64,000 nt of DNA from Candidatus Desulfofervidus auxilii. GTDB taxonomy: Bacteria > Desulfobacterota > Desulfofervidia > Desulfofervidales > Desulfofervidaceae. Position 1 is the stretch's first letter. Each line of letters opens with the position of its first letter. Location: positions 1,303,601 to 1,367,600 of the forward strand of contig NZ_CP013015.1 in NCBI RefSeq assembly GCF_001577525.1, in the 5' to 3' direction. Shown one piece after another: positions 1 to 10,178 of this stretch. The notes under the pieces are model-generated. The model ran no database searches and was not told where the DNA came from. It saw nothing but the letters and a program-made list of their open reading frames with translations. The position numbers and the translations under genes are program-made.

Positions 1-95
1 GGCTGGCTAAAGGTAAAAGGAAGATCGATAAAAGAGAAGAGATAAAAAAACGAGATGAAGAAAGACTCATGGAAAAAAGATATAAAATCAAATGA
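1..95 (+). CDS. smpB: SsrA-binding protein SmpB, C-terminal fragment (5' end outside window)
   Basis: The reading frame open from the left edge (first full codon at base 3, stop TGA at 93-95) encodes about 30 very basic residues beginning LAKGKRKIDKREEIKKRD. This matches the lysine/arginine-rich C-terminal tail of SmpB, which in the family reads like LAKGKKLYDKRE-x-IKKRD and enters the ribosomal mRNA channel during trans-translation with tmRNA. Only the tail is in view, so the OB-fold body cannot be checked. No tmRNA gene is recognisable in the following 177 bases. Confidence 0.8.
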   Translation, partial: LAKGKRKIDKREEIKKRDEERLMEKRYKIK

Positions 96-272
96 AAGGA
101 AAAAGGGTTGACGGTAGGAACGAGCAGAGGTGCTAAAATAAAGTTGGGGAATGAGAAGCTTAATTTATTTAGCTTTGAGTTTTTCATTTTGGGAGGAATA
201 AGCCTAAAGTCAAAATAAGTGGTTTTTCAGGTAGTATTGACCATAAAGTGATTATTTGGTATAAACATTAAT

Positions 273-572
273 ATGATTGATGCAGATAAAAGGCGTTTCT
301 TCAGAAAGGAAACTTCAAATGTAGTATTTTATAAGGGAAGTGGGATAAAAGGTATAGGTAGAATTCGTAATTTGAGCTCTAAAGGAGCCTTGATAGAAAC
401 AGACAAAAGGCCTCCATCTCCATCTTCTCATCTAGAATTAGCCATCGGAGTGGAAACGTTTTATGGGTTAACTGCAAAAGTGGTTTGGGTAAAAAAAGCA
501 ACTATAGACAAATGGTATTTTGGGGTTGAGTTTGACAATATTCAGGAATTTCCTGCTTTAAATATCAGGTAA
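273..572 (+). CDS. PilZ domain protein
   Basis: A 99-residue single-domain protein. It carries both cyclic-di-GMP binding signatures of PilZ domains: RxxxR near the N-terminus (R7-R11, in RRFFR) and the D/NxSxxG box (NLSSKG, residues 33-38), followed by beta strands typical of the barrel. PilZ domains bind c-di-GMP and adjust motility, secretion or polysaccharide production through a partner. No effector domain is attached and no motility or exopolysaccharide gene is nearby, so the output is unknown. The ATG is the only good start. It stands alone on the plus strand and converges with acpS. Confidence 0.85.
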   Translation: MIDADKRRFFRKETSNVVFYKGSGIKGIGRIRNLSSKGALIETDKRPPSPSSHLELAIGVETFYGLTAKVVWVKKATIDKWYFGVEFDNIQEFPALNIR

Positions 573-738
573 ACTTTTTTACAAGTGAAGCAATTGAAAA
601 ATTTCCTCTCAACAGAGATACGAAGCATCTGAAATATTTCTTCCTAGGACAATCCTCAACTAGCTAAATATAACACAAAAAATAAGTCAGGCGAATAAGA
701 AATATTGGAGGTAAATGGCTATTACAGATATGAACATT

Positions 739-1122
739 TTAGAAAAATTTTTCTAATATTACTACCGCTACCGCGTAATCCCTATCATGCGTTAGGGAGA
801 CAAAGCAGTTTTTTATCCCTATTTCATTACATATTTCTTGGGCTCGACCATAAAGGTTAAGCACCGGTTGTCCTGTATTTAAATTGACTACTTCCACATC
901 TTTCCATTTCAATCCCTGCCGCCAGCCCAATCCTAGTGCCTTAGCAAAGGCCTCCTTGGCTCCGATACGGGCTGCCAGTTCATATTGAAATAATTTTTTA
1001 GAAAAACTATATTTTATTTCTCTCTCCGTAAAAATGCGTTGTCTAAAACGTTCTCCCCAGCGCTCCAAAAGCTTCATCACCCTAGGAATATAAACCAAAT
1101 CCACTCCTATACCGTAAATCAT
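739..1122 (-). CDS. acpS: holo-[acyl-carrier-protein] synthase
   Basis: 127 residues, the normal AcpS length. It transfers 4'-phosphopantetheine from CoA to a serine of ACP in the cytoplasm. The N-terminal GIGVDLV carries the metal-binding Asp8, and the second signature GAKEAFAKALG (residues 54-64) carries the metal-binding Glu57. It starts one base after the CLC stop codon and is the last gene of the phoH-pgpH-ybeY-pdxJ-kinase-CLC-acpS run. pdxJ and acpS are neighbours in many proteobacteria. It would be the obvious local activator for the type II polyketide ACP at 50.9 kb, although the genes are 50 kb apart. Confidence 0.95.
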   Translation of the reverse strand: MIYGIGVDLVYIPRVMKLLERWGERFRQRIFTEREIKYSFSKKLFQYELAARIGAKEAFAKALGLGWRQGLKWKDVEVVNLNTGQPVLNLYGRAQEICNEIGIKNCFVSLTHDRDYAVAVVILEKFF

Positions 1123-1123
1123 T

Positions 1124-2857
1124 TCAAATCCTTTTTAATAACTCTTTTTCATGAAAGGAAATAATATCTTTTAAAGAAATCATTCCTAGCACTTTTTTAG
1201 GATTCTTTTCATCTACTACAGGCAATTGGGAAATACCCAATGACCCCAATTTGTGTCGGGCAGTCAATAAATTATCATTGGCAGTAACTGAAACCACCTT
1301 TTTGGTAGCAATATCCTTAGCCTTTATCTCTCCTCTTTCCTTTCTCTTTAAGAAAACTTCTCTCACATCATGGAAAGAAAGAATGCCAGTTAGTTCTCCA
1401 TGAGCATTTGTCACTATAAGATAAGAATGGTGGCTTTTGCCTAAAGTCTCAATAATTTCATCGATGGTAGCTGTCTCTGAAACGGTATCAAAGTCGGTTT
1501 TCATAATATCCTTCACCTGAAAAGACTCCAATATGGTTTGTTCCCAACCTCTCTTTAGAGATAACCCTTTGCGTCTGAGCTTAAGGGTATAAATAGAGCC
1601 ATCTTTTAAAAAGGTAGTAATAAAAGTGCTAATGATACAAGAAACCATAAGGGGTAAAATAATTAGATAATTGCCAGTTAATTCAAAGATAATCAAAATG
1701 GCAGTAATAGGGCCGTGGGTGGCAGCCCCTACCAGGGCTCCCATTCCTACCAAGGCATAAGCACCAGAACCAGCAGTAGTTTGAGGGAAAAGAGTATGCA
1801 CCAAATAACCAAAGGTTCCACCTGTCATGGCTCCAATAAAAAGAGAAGGAGCAAAAACACCCCCTGATTCTCCTGAACCTAAGGTAATAGAAGTGGCAAT
1901 GATTTTAATAAAGATGAGAAGAAAAAGCAGTTTCAAAGCCAAATCCCCTTCAAGGGCTAGATTGACCGTGCCATATCCAACTCCAAAGACATGAGGGAAA
2001 AAGATAAGAATTAATCCCATAAAAAGTCCGCCAAACAGGGGTTTTATATATCCAGGCAAAGGTAAGTTATCAAAAAAATCTTCACTTTTATATAAAACCT
2101 CAATAAATAAGAGGGCAACCAAACCACATAAGATACCTAAAATGGCATAAAAAATAAATTCACTAGCATGTAAAAGCTGGTAAGAAGGCACTTCTAAGGC
2201 AGGGAAATTGCCATAATAATGACGAGAAATAGTAGTAGCTGTGACCGAAGCCAAAATAATGGGGCTGAACTTTTCCAAACGAAAGTCATTCAGTAATATT
2301 TCTACTGCAAATAGGACACCACCGATAGGCGCATTAAAAGTAGCAGCAATACCAGCCGCAGCACCACATCCCACCAAAGTGCGTAATCTTTCTTGGGGGG
2401 CCTTGAGTAATTGCCCAATGGTAGAACCAGCAGCAGAACCAATCATGACGATGGGACCTTCCCTCCCAACCGAACCACCTGAGCCAATACAAATGGCCGA
2501 GATAAGCATTTGCATGAAGGTCAAGCGGGGTCTTATTCGCCCACTTCTTAAAAGCAATGCCTCCATAATCTCTGGCACACCATGGCCCTTTGTTTCTTTG
2601 GCTGCAAAGTAAACAAGTGGGCCAGCTATTAGTCCTCCAAGGGCAGGAATAAGGATTTTCAAATATAAAGGAACAGTGTGACAAAAAGTAATAAAATCAT
2701 TGGTATTTTGATAAAAGAGATTTTGAAAAAATTTTATAAAAAACCGAAATAAAATGGCGCCTAATCCCCCAATTATTCCAATAAAGATGGCCAAAAGGGA
2801 GTCAATTAGACGTCCACTCCATCTTTTTTCAAGAAACCATTTTTTCATAAGGTTCAT
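1124..2857 (-). CDS. CLC-type chloride channel/transporter with paired CBS domains
   Basis: 577 residues: an 18-helix CLC membrane domain (about 15-420) followed by two CBS domains (about 449-500 and 515-572) that probably sense nucleotides. The anion-pathway motifs are all present: GHGVP (91-95), GREGP (131-135, with gating Glu133) and GGVFAP (332-337). The position matching the internal proton glutamate of E. coli ClC (Glu203) is Ile187 in the context FAVEIL, so it resembles CLC channels more than 2Cl-/H+ antiporters. It lies between the histidine kinase (43-base gap) and acpS (1-base gap). The anion it carries cannot be told from sequence. Confidence 0.93.
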   Translation of the reverse strand: MNLMKKWFLEKRWSGRLIDSLLAIFIGIIGGLGAILFRFFIKFFQNLFYQNTNDFITFCHTVPLYLKILIPALGGLIAGPLVYFAAKETKGHGVPEIMEALLLRSGRIRPRLTFMQMLISAICIGSGGSVGREGPIVMIGSAAGSTIGQLLKAPQERLRTLVGCGAAAGIAATFNAPIGGVLFAVEILLNDFRLEKFSPIILASVTATTISRHYYGNFPALEVPSYQLLHASEFIFYAILGILCGLVALLFIEVLYKSEDFFDNLPLPGYIKPLFGGLFMGLILIFFPHVFGVGYGTVNLALEGDLALKLLFLLIFIKIIATSITLGSGESGGVFAPSLFIGAMTGGTFGYLVHTLFPQTTAGSGAYALVGMGALVGAATHGPITAILIIFELTGNYLIILPLMVSCIISTFITTFLKDGSIYTLKLRRKGLSLKRGWEQTILESFQVKDIMKTDFDTVSETATIDEIIETLGKSHHSYLIVTNAHGELTGILSFHDVREVFLKRKERGEIKAKDIATKKVVSVTANDNLLTARHKLGSLGISQLPVVDEKNPKKVLGMISLKDIISFHEKELLKRI

Positions 2858-2900
2858 CTGAACTAAACCAGGTGAAGTTTTTGTTAACTCAAATATGTGT

Positions 2901-4637
2901 TTAAAATTTTTTACTTTCTGATGATAAAGGTAAGCGGAGCGTCACTATCGTCCCTTTGCCTACTTCACTCTCTATACAGATCTCACCTTGATTCACATTA
3001 ATAAGTTTATAACAGATAGAAAGACCCAAACCGGTGCCTCCTTTTTTGGTGCTAAAGAAGGGTTCAAAGATTTTATCTAAAGAATCCTTAGGAATGCCAC
3101 ACCCAGTATCTTTAATGTTAACCACCACTTGTTTGTTTTTGCAGGTCTCAATAGTAAGCTGTCCTCCTTCAGGCATACTCTCTATGGCGTTTTTCACCAC
3201 ATTGAGCAAGACTTGCTCTATTTGGTCCTTATCTGCATAAACAGACAAAGGAATAGTAGCTAACTGAGTTTTTAAATTAATCTTTCGGCCCACTAATTCA
3301 GATTCCACCATGGTTATTATCTTTTCAACTATCTCATTTATATTAAATACTTCCTTTTGGGGCATTGCCTCTTTAGCAAATTGACCAATGTCTTTTAAAA
3401 AGGCATCTAGGCGTTTGACCTCATTTACAATAATCTCCAGTTTTTTTCTTGCATCTTGCTCTTTGAGTGAACGAAGCAATTGAGTAGAGAAACCACCAAT
3501 GGCTATTAGAGGATTTTTGATTTCATGAGTTATATAAGCCACCGCTCTACCCATAGCTGCCAAGCGCTCTGAGCGGAGTAATGCCTGGTGTGCTCTTTTA
3601 ATTTCTTGAGTCTTTTGGGCTACTTCTTTTTCTAATTGGCGAGTATACTGTCCTCTTTGGTAAAAAGCATATAGCATAGTGACTAAAATGACTAAAAAGG
3701 TCGTTAAACTCAACCCCCATTGATATACCAAGGCATCATGAACAACACTTTTGACCTCATCTATAGGAGCCACTACCGCTACTCCCCAGAATTTATCTTT
3801 ATCTTTTCTGCCTCCATAATATGCTGGTGTATAGGCAACCAATTTCTTAATTACACCCTTTCTCTTTCTATGCCAGCCAGAAATATACCAGCTTGTTCCT
3901 TCCTTACCAGTCAAAAGGAGTTGTTTTTGGATCTTATTAATCCTAGTGAAAGAAATAACCGGATTTTGCTTAGCTCGAACTGCAAAGGCATCTTTTCCAA
4001 CAAAGTTTTTTTCATAATGAGCCAGAAAATAACCATCTTTATTTATAATCCAGGCATAACCCGTTTTCCCTGAACGAATATCATAAGTAGCATCTCTACA
4101 AATTTTTAATACATCAATAGTCCATACAACCACAGTTTGACCATTACTATATACTACATCTACTACCCAGGCAGGCGGAATGGAATTAGGGTCTAAAAGA
4201 TAGGTTTTACTGATATACTTTTTTTGTCCTTTTTTAACCAAAGAGAGATAAATACCTTCTCGTTCACTAATTCCAACCTCTGTATATACTCCTGAAGAAG
4301 TAATAATCTTTTTTGGGCCAGAGGGTCCAATTATGGTAACCTTTATCACTGGTAAATCCCGAATTTCTGGATGACTAGATAGAGGACTAAGGAATAGGGC
4401 TTCTTTCTTGAACTGAGTTATTAACGCCAAATACCTTTGGAGAAAGGTAAAATTATTTTCAATCTGCCTGGCAATGCTCCTGGCAATAGCTAATTGCTGT
4501 TGATTAAATTCATAAATGGCAATGTCTTCATATTCAAATTTGCCTTTTATACTGAAAAAGACTGAGAGAAAAACAAGAAACAGGGCAATTATTACCCACC
4601 ATATATATTTAAGATTCAAAGGGAATTTAATTTTCAT
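2901..4637 (-). CDS. membrane sensor histidine kinase with extracytoplasmic Cache-like domain
   Basis: 578 residues. A transmembrane helix (about 11-29), a long extracytoplasmic sensor region (about 35-300) with Cache-like spacing ([16 protein letters not shown] near 193-208), a second membrane helix (about 305-325), a coiled-coil linker, then the kinase core. The H-box is [10 protein letters not shown] with phosphoacceptor His371; the N-box is [14 protein letters not shown] (479-492), G1 is DTGCGIP (510-516) and G2 is GGTGLGLSI (533-541). No response regulator is adjacent, so its partner is elsewhere. Its start overlaps the end of pdxJ by 11 bases, implying translational coupling. The signal sensed is unknown. 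Confidence 0.92.
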   Translation of the reverse strand: MKIKFPLNLKYIWWVIIALFLVFLSVFFSIKGKFEYEDIAIYEFNQQQLAIARSIARQIENNFTFLQRYLALITQFKKEALFLSPLSSHPEIRDLPVIKVTIIGPSGPKKIITSSGVYTEVGISEREGIYLSLVKKGQKKYISKTYLLDPNSIPPAWVVDVVYSNGQTVVVWTIDVLKICRDATYDIRSGKTGYAWIINKDGYFLAHYEKNFVGKDAFAVRAKQNPVISFTRINKIQKQLLLTGKEGTSWYISGWHRKRKGVIKKLVAYTPAYYGGRKDKDKFWGVAVVAPIDEVKSVVHDALVYQWGLSLTTFLVILVTMLYAFYQRGQYTRQLEKEVAQKTQEIKRAHQALLRSERLAAMGRAVAYITHEIKNPLIAIGGFSTQLLRSLKEQDARKKLEIIVNEVKRLDAFLKDIGQFAKEAMPQKEVFNINEIVEKIITMVESELVGRKINLKTQLATIPLSVYADKDQIEQVLLNVVKNAIESMPEGGQLTIETCKNKQVVVNIKDTGCGIPKDSLDKIFEPFFSTKKGGTGLGLSICYKLINVNQGEICIESEVGKGTIVTLRLPLSSESKKF

Positions 4638-5349
4638 CTCCCTTTAAAATTTCAACCATCTCTCTCACTGCCCGTTCAAAACCTACTAATACTGCCCTAG
4701 CCACAATACTATGCCCAATACTAAATTCATAAATTTCCTTTACCTTGACTAGGGGCTTTATATTTACATAATTAAGTCCATGACCTGCTTTTACCACTAG
4801 ATCCATGTCATGGGCATATTTTATTCCATATAACAAACGCTTTAATTCTTCTTTTTGTGCATCTCCCCTTGCATCACAATATCGCCCCGTGTGAAGCTCT
4901 ATCATATCTGCTCCAACTCTGTTAGATGCCTCTATTTGGGCAGGTTCAGGGTCAATAAAAAGACTGACTTTAATACCCTCTGTCTGGAGTTGTTTCACAA
5001 CCTGGGCAATTTTTTCTTTTTGAGTAACTACATCCAATCCACCTTCTGTTGTCAACTCTTCCCTTTTTTCAGGTACTAAAGTGGCCATATCAGGCTTAAT
5101 ATCTATAGCAATTTTGACCATTTCTTCGGTCGCAGCCATTTCTAAGTTTAAACTTGTTTTTACAGTTTGGCGCAGGATGTAAACATCCCTCTCTTTGATA
5201 TGTCTTCTATCCTCCCGTAGGTGCACAACAATCCCCTCTGCCCCAGCTAGTTCTGCCAAAGCAGCTGCAGTTACTGGGTCAGGTTCGTTTATTTTTCTTG
5301 CCTCCCTAATGGTAGCTACATGGTCAACATTAACTGCCAACTTTGCCAT
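4627..5349 (-). CDS. pdxJ: pyridoxine 5'-phosphate synthase
   Basis: 240 residues, normal for PdxJ. It condenses 1-deoxyxylulose 5-phosphate with 3-amino-2-oxopropyl phosphate to give pyridoxine 5'-phosphate. Family hallmarks: N-terminal [21 protein letters not shown] (about 43-51), NLEMA (68-72) and the GHGLNY phosphate-loop segment. The start codon lies inside the end of ybeY (20-base overlap), and the stop overlaps the kinase start by 11 bases. The deoxyxylulose phosphate branch also feeds IspG at 34.7 kb. Confidence 0.96.
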   Translation of the reverse strand: MAKLAVNVDHVATIREARKINEPDPVTAAALAELAGAEGIVVHLREDRRHIKERDVYILRQTVKTSLNLEMAATEEMVKIAIDIKPDMATLVPEKREELTTEGGLDVVTQKEKIAQVVKQLQTEGIKVSLFIDPEPAQIEASNRVGADMIELHTGRYCDARGDAQKEELKRLLYGIKYAHDMDLVVKAGHGLNYVNIKPLVKVKEIYEFSIGHSIVARAVLVGFERAVREMVEILKGDEN

Positions 5350-5791
5350 TTTGCTCCTCCTCCCAGTAGGGTTGGTGTTTTAATACACGCCATAACTGGC
5401 GCATTTTTCTTTCATGTTCAGGATTATCAGAATAGCACCCTAAAAGATTCAATAAACCATGAATAAGATAAAAATCTATCATTTCTTCTAAACTAAAACC
5501 ACATTCTACTGCTTCCCTTTGAGCTGTTTCTAAGGAGATAACAATATCTCCCAATAAATCAGGATTAATCCCTTGAAGATTTCCTTCATGCATACCAAAA
5601 GAAAGCACATTAGTGGGGACATTTTTATGACGATATTGTTGATTAAGGCGCTTCATCTCTTCATCATTTACCAAAACAATACTTAATTCAGTGTTTACCA
5701 GACCTAATGTGGTGAGAAGTAACTTCGCCTTTTGAGCTATGTTCTTTGTAAGTATGGGATGTGACAAAGAACATTTTATTCTTACTTTCAT
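5330..5791 (-). CDS. ybeY: YbeY-family endoribonuclease with altered metal site
   Basis: 153 residues from the ATG at 5791, chosen because it follows a GGGG ribosome binding site and matches the family start (an upstream start at 5908 would add 39 unrelated residues). YbeY is a zinc RNase for 16S rRNA 3' processing and ribosome quality control. The conserved [13 protein letters not shown] block (53-65) and the LGDIVIS segment are present. The normally invariant zinc motif HGxLHLxGYDH is instead [12 protein letters not shown]: His111 is kept, the second His is Asn115, and the third His position is changed. It sits between pgpH and pdxJ, the usual phoH-pgpH-ybeY order. Confidence 0.88.
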   Translation of the reverse strand: MKVRIKCSLSHPILTKNIAQKAKLLLTTLGLVNTELSIVLVNDEEMKRLNQQYRHKNVPTNVLSFGMHEGNLQGINPDLLGDIVISLETAQREAVECGFSLEEMIDFYLIHGLLNLLGCYSDNPEHERKMRQLWRVLKHQPYWEEEQNGKVGS

Positions 5792-8093
5792 GTCCGTTCC
5801 CCTTTTTTGCAGGAGATTCTGGATACTCAATTCTAGGATGGAAGATACTAATAAGAACTTTACTAAATCTTTCAGCAATTTTATGCATGTCTTTGAGAGT
5901 AAGCTCACATCCGTCTAATTGCCCATCTAAAAACACATCTGAAATGACCTTTTGCACTGTGCTCTTAATCCGAGAAGGAACAGGATTAGTAAGAGAACGG
6001 CAGGCAGCCTCCACCCCATCTGCCAACATAACTAACCCTGCTTCTTTTGTTTGGGGTTTGGGGCCAGGATAGCGGAAATCCTCTTCCTTTACATCCCGAT
6101 TTTGTTCTTTGGCCCTTTGATAAAAGTAAGTAATCAACCTAGTACCATGATGCTGCTTAATAATATCAATAATTTCTGGCCCTAAATGATACTGTTTCGC
6201 TAATTCTACTCCTTCTTTGACATGAGAGATAATAATGAGGGCACTCATAGAAGGTGTCAATTTATCGTGTTTATTTTCTATCCCAATTTGATTCTCTACA
6301 AAATAAAGAGGTTTTTTCATCTTACCAATATCATGATAATAAGCAGCTACCTTTGCCAACAGAGAATTTGCCCCAATTTCTTCAGCTGCTGCTTCTGCCA
6401 TCTGACTGGCAATTACACTATGAAGATAAGTCCCTGGAGCTTTAACCATAAGTTCTTTCAAAAGGGGCTGGTCAAGACTGGCCAATTCCAAAAGCCGAAT
6501 TTCACTAGTATAGCCAAAAATAATTTCTATTATAGGTGTTAATCCTAAAACAATAATGCCTGTAGTTACACCCCCCAGACCAGCAAAAACAAAACTCGCT
6601 CCTATCTGCCACACGTTTAAGGGGTTTTCTAGAGCCAAGATACCAAAGGTCAATGCCATCTGAATTAGACCTAATTCTACACCCACTTTTATAAGTTTAC
6701 TCCGATGCCGACAAGGTCTTAATCTAAAAGCTACCCACCAGCTGCCTACTAAAAAATATAAGAAAAATACAGGAGAATTCAACATAAGACCCATCAAGGC
6801 AGCCATTAAACTGCCAAGGACAATTCCTATTTTGGGTTCAGTAAATAAAACTATCAATAAAGTCGCCCCCACTGGAGGTAAGGCATAAATGAAGAATTGA
6901 GAGGAAAGAGAAGAAATCCTTTGGGAAAGTAGGTTTCCTATTTCCAAGGCAATACGGCTTAAAATAAGAAATAACAAAATATTACTTAACCAGAAAAATA
7001 AATCGGATTTTTTTTCTAGAAAATCCTTTTTAATGTTTTTCAATACTATTTTATTGGTCCAAAGAAGGACAAAAATAAGGGCAGTTATACCCACAAATAA
7101 AAGCCGTGATTGTTTTTGAGAAATGGTCTTTTGTTGTGCTTGAATCTTGAGAAGTTGCTTCTGATCAATTTTTTCCCCTTCCCGAACAATCATCTCTCCC
7201 TTTTTTACTTGATAAAATACAGGTTTTACTGCCTTAGCTGCATTTTGTTTCCTGATTTCAGTTTCTGCGGCGCTATAATAAATATTAGGTTGAATAAGAT
7301 TGAGGGCAACTTTAACAATAGTATTTGTTGTTTCTTTTCCAACTTCGCGGTAGAAATCATAACTTCTCAAATTTATTTCATGTTTTGCTTCCCTTAATCC
7401 AAGAAGTTTTTCTGGATTATAAATCTTTTCTTCTCTTTTAGAGGAGGTAAAAACAAGCGCAATTCCATACTTGGTATTTGGCAATGCCATTTTGTTTTTA
7501 ACAATACCCCGTAAATATAAAGGTTCTAATAATTCTAAAAGTATTTCTTCCAGAACAGGAGAAAAATTTTTTTGTTTTAGGGTTTTAAACTCCTTTAAAG
7601 TCAAATTTATACCTAAAATGGACTCAAATCTTTTCTTCATTTCTCCATCTGTTATGATTTTAAAAGAGCTCCTCTTTTTCTCTACTGTTTGAACAGCATT
7701 TTTAGCCAATTTTTTTATCCTGTTTTCTTCCATAATTTCACGCATATTTTTAAAGGCCATGTGAATTTTTGTTTTTAATCCAGGCCATAGTTTTTCATCA
7801 AATTTATATACAGGGGCGATTTTCTCTCGTGCTTGTTGGCGATATTTCTCGGTGGTAAGGCTGTCTTCTACTAAAAAATCATGCTTGGCTCTAATATCAG
7901 TTTGGGCTATATCTCCCAAATGATAAGATTTTAGAGGAAGTATTAAATGAGGATAAAGGATAAAGGCAATACATAAACTGGAGAGGAAAAAACATCCCAA
8001 AGAAAAAAGCAACTTAGGAGGTTTCAACCAAGAGAATAAGTCTTTTTTATAAAAAGAAAAAAGCTTTTTGAATCGGCCGTCCTTTTTTTTCAT
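5688..8093 (-). CDS. pgpH: 7TM-HD membrane phosphodiesterase (PgpH/YqfF family)
   Basis: 801 residues. An N-terminal membrane helix (about 30-50), an extracytoplasmic 7TMR-HDED region (to about 325), a seven-helix membrane block (about 330-525) and a cytoplasmic HD phosphohydrolase domain with YYHDIGK (His587-Asp588), HG near 649-650 and ADGVEA. Family members such as Listeria PgpH hydrolyse cyclic di-AMP. It lies 7 bases after phoH. The conserved domain ends near RIEYPE (residue 760), but the frame continues some 40 more residues and overlaps ybeY by 104 bases. The tail looks non-conserved and may come from a lost stop codon or a frameshift. Confidence 0.9.
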   Translation of the reverse strand: MKKKDGRFKKLFSFYKKDLFSWLKPPKLLFSLGCFFLSSLCIAFILYPHLILPLKSYHLGDIAQTDIRAKHDFLVEDSLTTEKYRQQAREKIAPVYKFDEKLWPGLKTKIHMAFKNMREIMEENRIKKLAKNAVQTVEKKRSSFKIITDGEMKKRFESILGINLTLKEFKTLKQKNFSPVLEEILLELLEPLYLRGIVKNKMALPNTKYGIALVFTSSKREEKIYNPEKLLGLREAKHEINLRSYDFYREVGKETTNTIVKVALNLIQPNIYYSAAETEIRKQNAAKAVKPVFYQVKKGEMIVREGEKIDQKQLLKIQAQQKTISQKQSRLLFVGITALIFVLLWTNKIVLKNIKKDFLEKKSDLFFWLSNILLFLILSRIALEIGNLLSQRISSLSSQFFIYALPPVGATLLIVLFTEPKIGIVLGSLMAALMGLMLNSPVFFLYFLVGSWWVAFRLRPCRHRSKLIKVGVELGLIQMALTFGILALENPLNVWQIGASFVFAGLGGVTTGIIVLGLTPIIEIIFGYTSEIRLLELASLDQPLLKELMVKAPGTYLHSVIASQMAEAAAEEIGANSLLAKVAAYYHDIGKMKKPLYFVENQIGIENKHDKLTPSMSALIIISHVKEGVELAKQYHLGPEIIDIIKQHHGTRLITYFYQRAKEQNRDVKEEDFRYPGPKPQTKEAGLVMLADGVEAACRSLTNPVPSRIKSTVQKVISDVFLDGQLDGCELTLKDMHKIAERFSKVLISIFHPRIEYPESPAKKGNGHESKNKMFFVTSHTYKEHSSKGEVTSHHIRSGKH

Positions 8094-8100
8094 TTATTTT

Positions 8101-9090
8101 CTAGATACTTTTTAATTTCTCTTTTTCTACCTTTTCATAGGCACGAATAATCTCTTTTACCAACCTATGCCTGATAACATCTGTTTCATTAAAATAAACA
8201 AATTTAATTCCTCTAATATGTTTTAAAATCTCCCTTGTTTCTATTAGTCCCGAGGTAACACCCGCAGGTAAATCTACTTGAGTAATATCACCTGTAACCA
8301 CTGCCTTGGAATTATATCCCAACCTAGTAAGAAACATCTTCATCTGTTCTGAAGTAGTATTTTGGGCCTCATCTAAAATGACAAAGGCATCATTTAAAGT
8401 TCTTCCACGCATAAACGCTAAAGGAGCAACCTCAATCACACCTTTTTGCAGAAATTTCGCGGCGCGATCAAAATCAAGCATGTCGTGTAAAGCATCATAA
8501 AGGGGTCTGAGATAAGGATTAACCTTTTCATACATATCCCCTGGGAGGAAACCTAACTTTTCTCCTGCCTCAACTGCTGGCCGGACTAGAATAATACGGA
8601 TGACATCTCCCCGCATAAGGCTAGAAAGTGCCATGGCCATAGCAAGATAGGTTTTACCTGTCCCCGCAGGACCAATACCAAATACAATGTCATAATGCCT
8701 GATGGCCTCAATATACTCCTTTTGTGTTTTAGTCTTAGGAGTAATAACTCTTTTTTTAGAAACAATATAGATGGTATCTAAAAAAATGTCTTTCAAATTA
8801 ATATGGGCATCACTCTGGAGTAACCTGATACCATATTCTATATCGCTAGGATAAACAGGGTATCCCTGACGTATCAAATCATAAAATTGACTCAAAAGAT
8901 TATCTACCAAATCTACATCTAATCTATCTCCTTCTATTATCAGTTGATTACCACGTAAATTGAGTTTAACCTGTATATTTTGTTCAATAGCTGAAATATG
9001 GGCATTACTTAGTAATCTGCGCATAATATTAATGTCTTCAAATACCCGCTTAACCATATACTTTTCTTCTGCCTTTACTGCTAATCCCAA
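8101..9090 (-). CDS. phoH: PhoH family ATPase
   Basis: 329 residues. Walker A GPAGTGKT at 140-147 and Walker B VILDEAQN at 237-244, with the PhoH C-terminal [12 protein letters not shown] segment. An RNA-binding-like N-terminal domain fills residues 1-120. PhoH proteins are cytoplasmic ATPases linked to RNA metabolism, and their co-location with ybeY supports a ribosome/RNA role. It is first in the operon; no clear promoter was picked out in the repeat-containing upstream gap. An alternative start at Met12 is possible. Confidence 0.93.
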   Translation of the reverse strand: MGLAVKAEEKYMVKRVFEDINIMRRLLSNAHISAIEQNIQVKLNLRGNQLIIEGDRLDVDLVDNLLSQFYDLIRQGYPVYPSDIEYGIRLLQSDAHINLKDIFLDTIYIVSKKRVITPKTKTQKEYIEAIRHYDIVFGIGPAGTGKTYLAMAMALSSLMRGDVIRIILVRPAVEAGEKLGFLPGDMYEKVNPYLRPLYDALHDMLDFDRAAKFLQKGVIEVAPLAFMRGRTLNDAFVILDEAQNTTSEQMKMFLTRLGYNSKAVVTGDITQVDLPAGVTSGLIETREILKHIRGIKFVYFNETDVIRHRLVKEIIRAYEKVEKEKLKSI

Positions 9091-9445
9091 TTTTTGAACC
9101 TCTTTAATAAAATTAAAGGGTTTTTATAAAGCCTTGATATTCTATACCATATAAAGCAAAGGAGTGCAATTGTCCCAAATCGGGCAGTGTAAAATAAAAA
9201 GTGTGTGATAACATAAGGAAATAGGGTATATCCTCCAGGGAAAAATTATTGAAGGAAGAAAGATTGAGACCTATTGGAGTATTTAGCAATCAGCCTAGTT
9301 GTGAAAGGAGTAACTTTAAAAGAAAATCCACAAACCTATCAGCCCCCGCCGCTCGCTCCGTTTTTTTCTTTCAATACTCAACCTCAAAAATCAATCGCTG
9401 ATTTTGGCAAAACTCCTATTTAAATCTTTCTCAATTTGATAGGGT
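9091..9445. other. intergenic region with two dispersed short repeats
   Basis: No gene seen. Bases 9313-9345 resemble 22697-22730 (both contain CACAAACCT followed by GCCCCCGCC). Bases 9385-9407 are an imperfect palindrome built on AAAATC..GATTTT, also found at 27118, 37530 and 58904. The phoH promoter must lie at the left side of this gap on the minus strand. Confidence 0.6.
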
Positions 9446-10003
9446 TTAAAAAGGAAAGCAAAAAGTGCACATTATTTCCGCTTCTTGCCACATTCCTAGC
9501 AAGTTTTCTTTAGGCTGTGTTTGCAATTCTAATGGATAATTCAATGGTTTAATACTCAGACCAAGCTTACTCGCTTCGCGGTAGAAAAAAAGCTGGACTG
9601 TGGTTGAAATGCCAGTAGGAGCAACATCTTGGGGAAGTCCAAACCAAGCCCTGGGCCACATGGAATAATTTTTTTTATATTTAACAATAATATCAGGTTC
9701 TTTATCTCTTTTAAATGCAATTCCATTTCTTAAGCAGGGTGCATAGTTTTTAAATGATTGGTTGGAATAATAAGCAAGCTGATATTTCCCCTCAGGTTTG
9801 AAACCCAGATCCATGAGGATATAATTAAATCTAATTTCTGATAATTTATAATTAATTCTGTTATATGCTACACCTTCAAAATCTTTATAAAAGGCAATGT
9901 TTCTCCTTTCTGTAAGCATTTTTCTATCTTTGGCTTCCACTTTCCAAACTAATATAAAAGTTGAAATTAAAAAAATTAAAAAAGGTATAATATTCCTTTT
10001 CAT
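9446..10003 (-). CDS. secreted hypothetical protein
   Basis: About 185 residues from the ATG at 10003; an upstream in-frame ATG at 10024 would add seven residues before a classic signal peptide. The N-terminus is two lysines/arginines, a hydrophobic run of about 20 residues, then a polar VEAKD cleavage-like region, so export is likely. The mature part is basic and tyrosine-rich (for example YKKNYSMWPRAW), with two cysteines near the C-terminus. I do not recognise the family. It is flanked by phoH and glnS on the same strand but separated by gaps of over 150 bases, so it may be a single transcription unit. Confidence 0.65.
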   Translation of the reverse strand: MKRNIIPFLIFLISTFILVWKVEAKDRKMLTERRNIAFYKDFEGVAYNRINYKLSEIRFNYILMDLGFKPEGKYQLAYYSNQSFKNYAPCLRNGIAFKRDKEPDIIVKYKKNYSMWPRAWFGLPQDVAPTGISTTVQLFFYREASKLGLSIKPLNYPLELQTQPKENLLGMWQEAEIMCTFCFPF

Positions 10004-10178
10004 TTTATAAATTATGGCATGCAACTTTTGTGCCTAAACCAAAGAGAAAAATTTAACTTAAGCTTAATAAATATCCCTCATAGTATTTTATAAACTTACC
10101 TGCCACTAAACAAGAAGCACCAAGCTCTATCTCCATTCCTCTCATTGTAGTTAAAATTACACAATGCTGAGGCAAAAA

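Noticed and set aside
108..139. TTGACG ... TAAAAT as a promoter for the PilZ gene
   Set aside because: The spacing of 20 bases is too long and the start codon is 134 bases further on; support is too thin.
2334..2684. Minus- and plus-strand frames of over 100 codons inside the CLC gene
   Set aside because: They are shadows of a well-supported membrane protein and lack any ribosome binding site or family signature.
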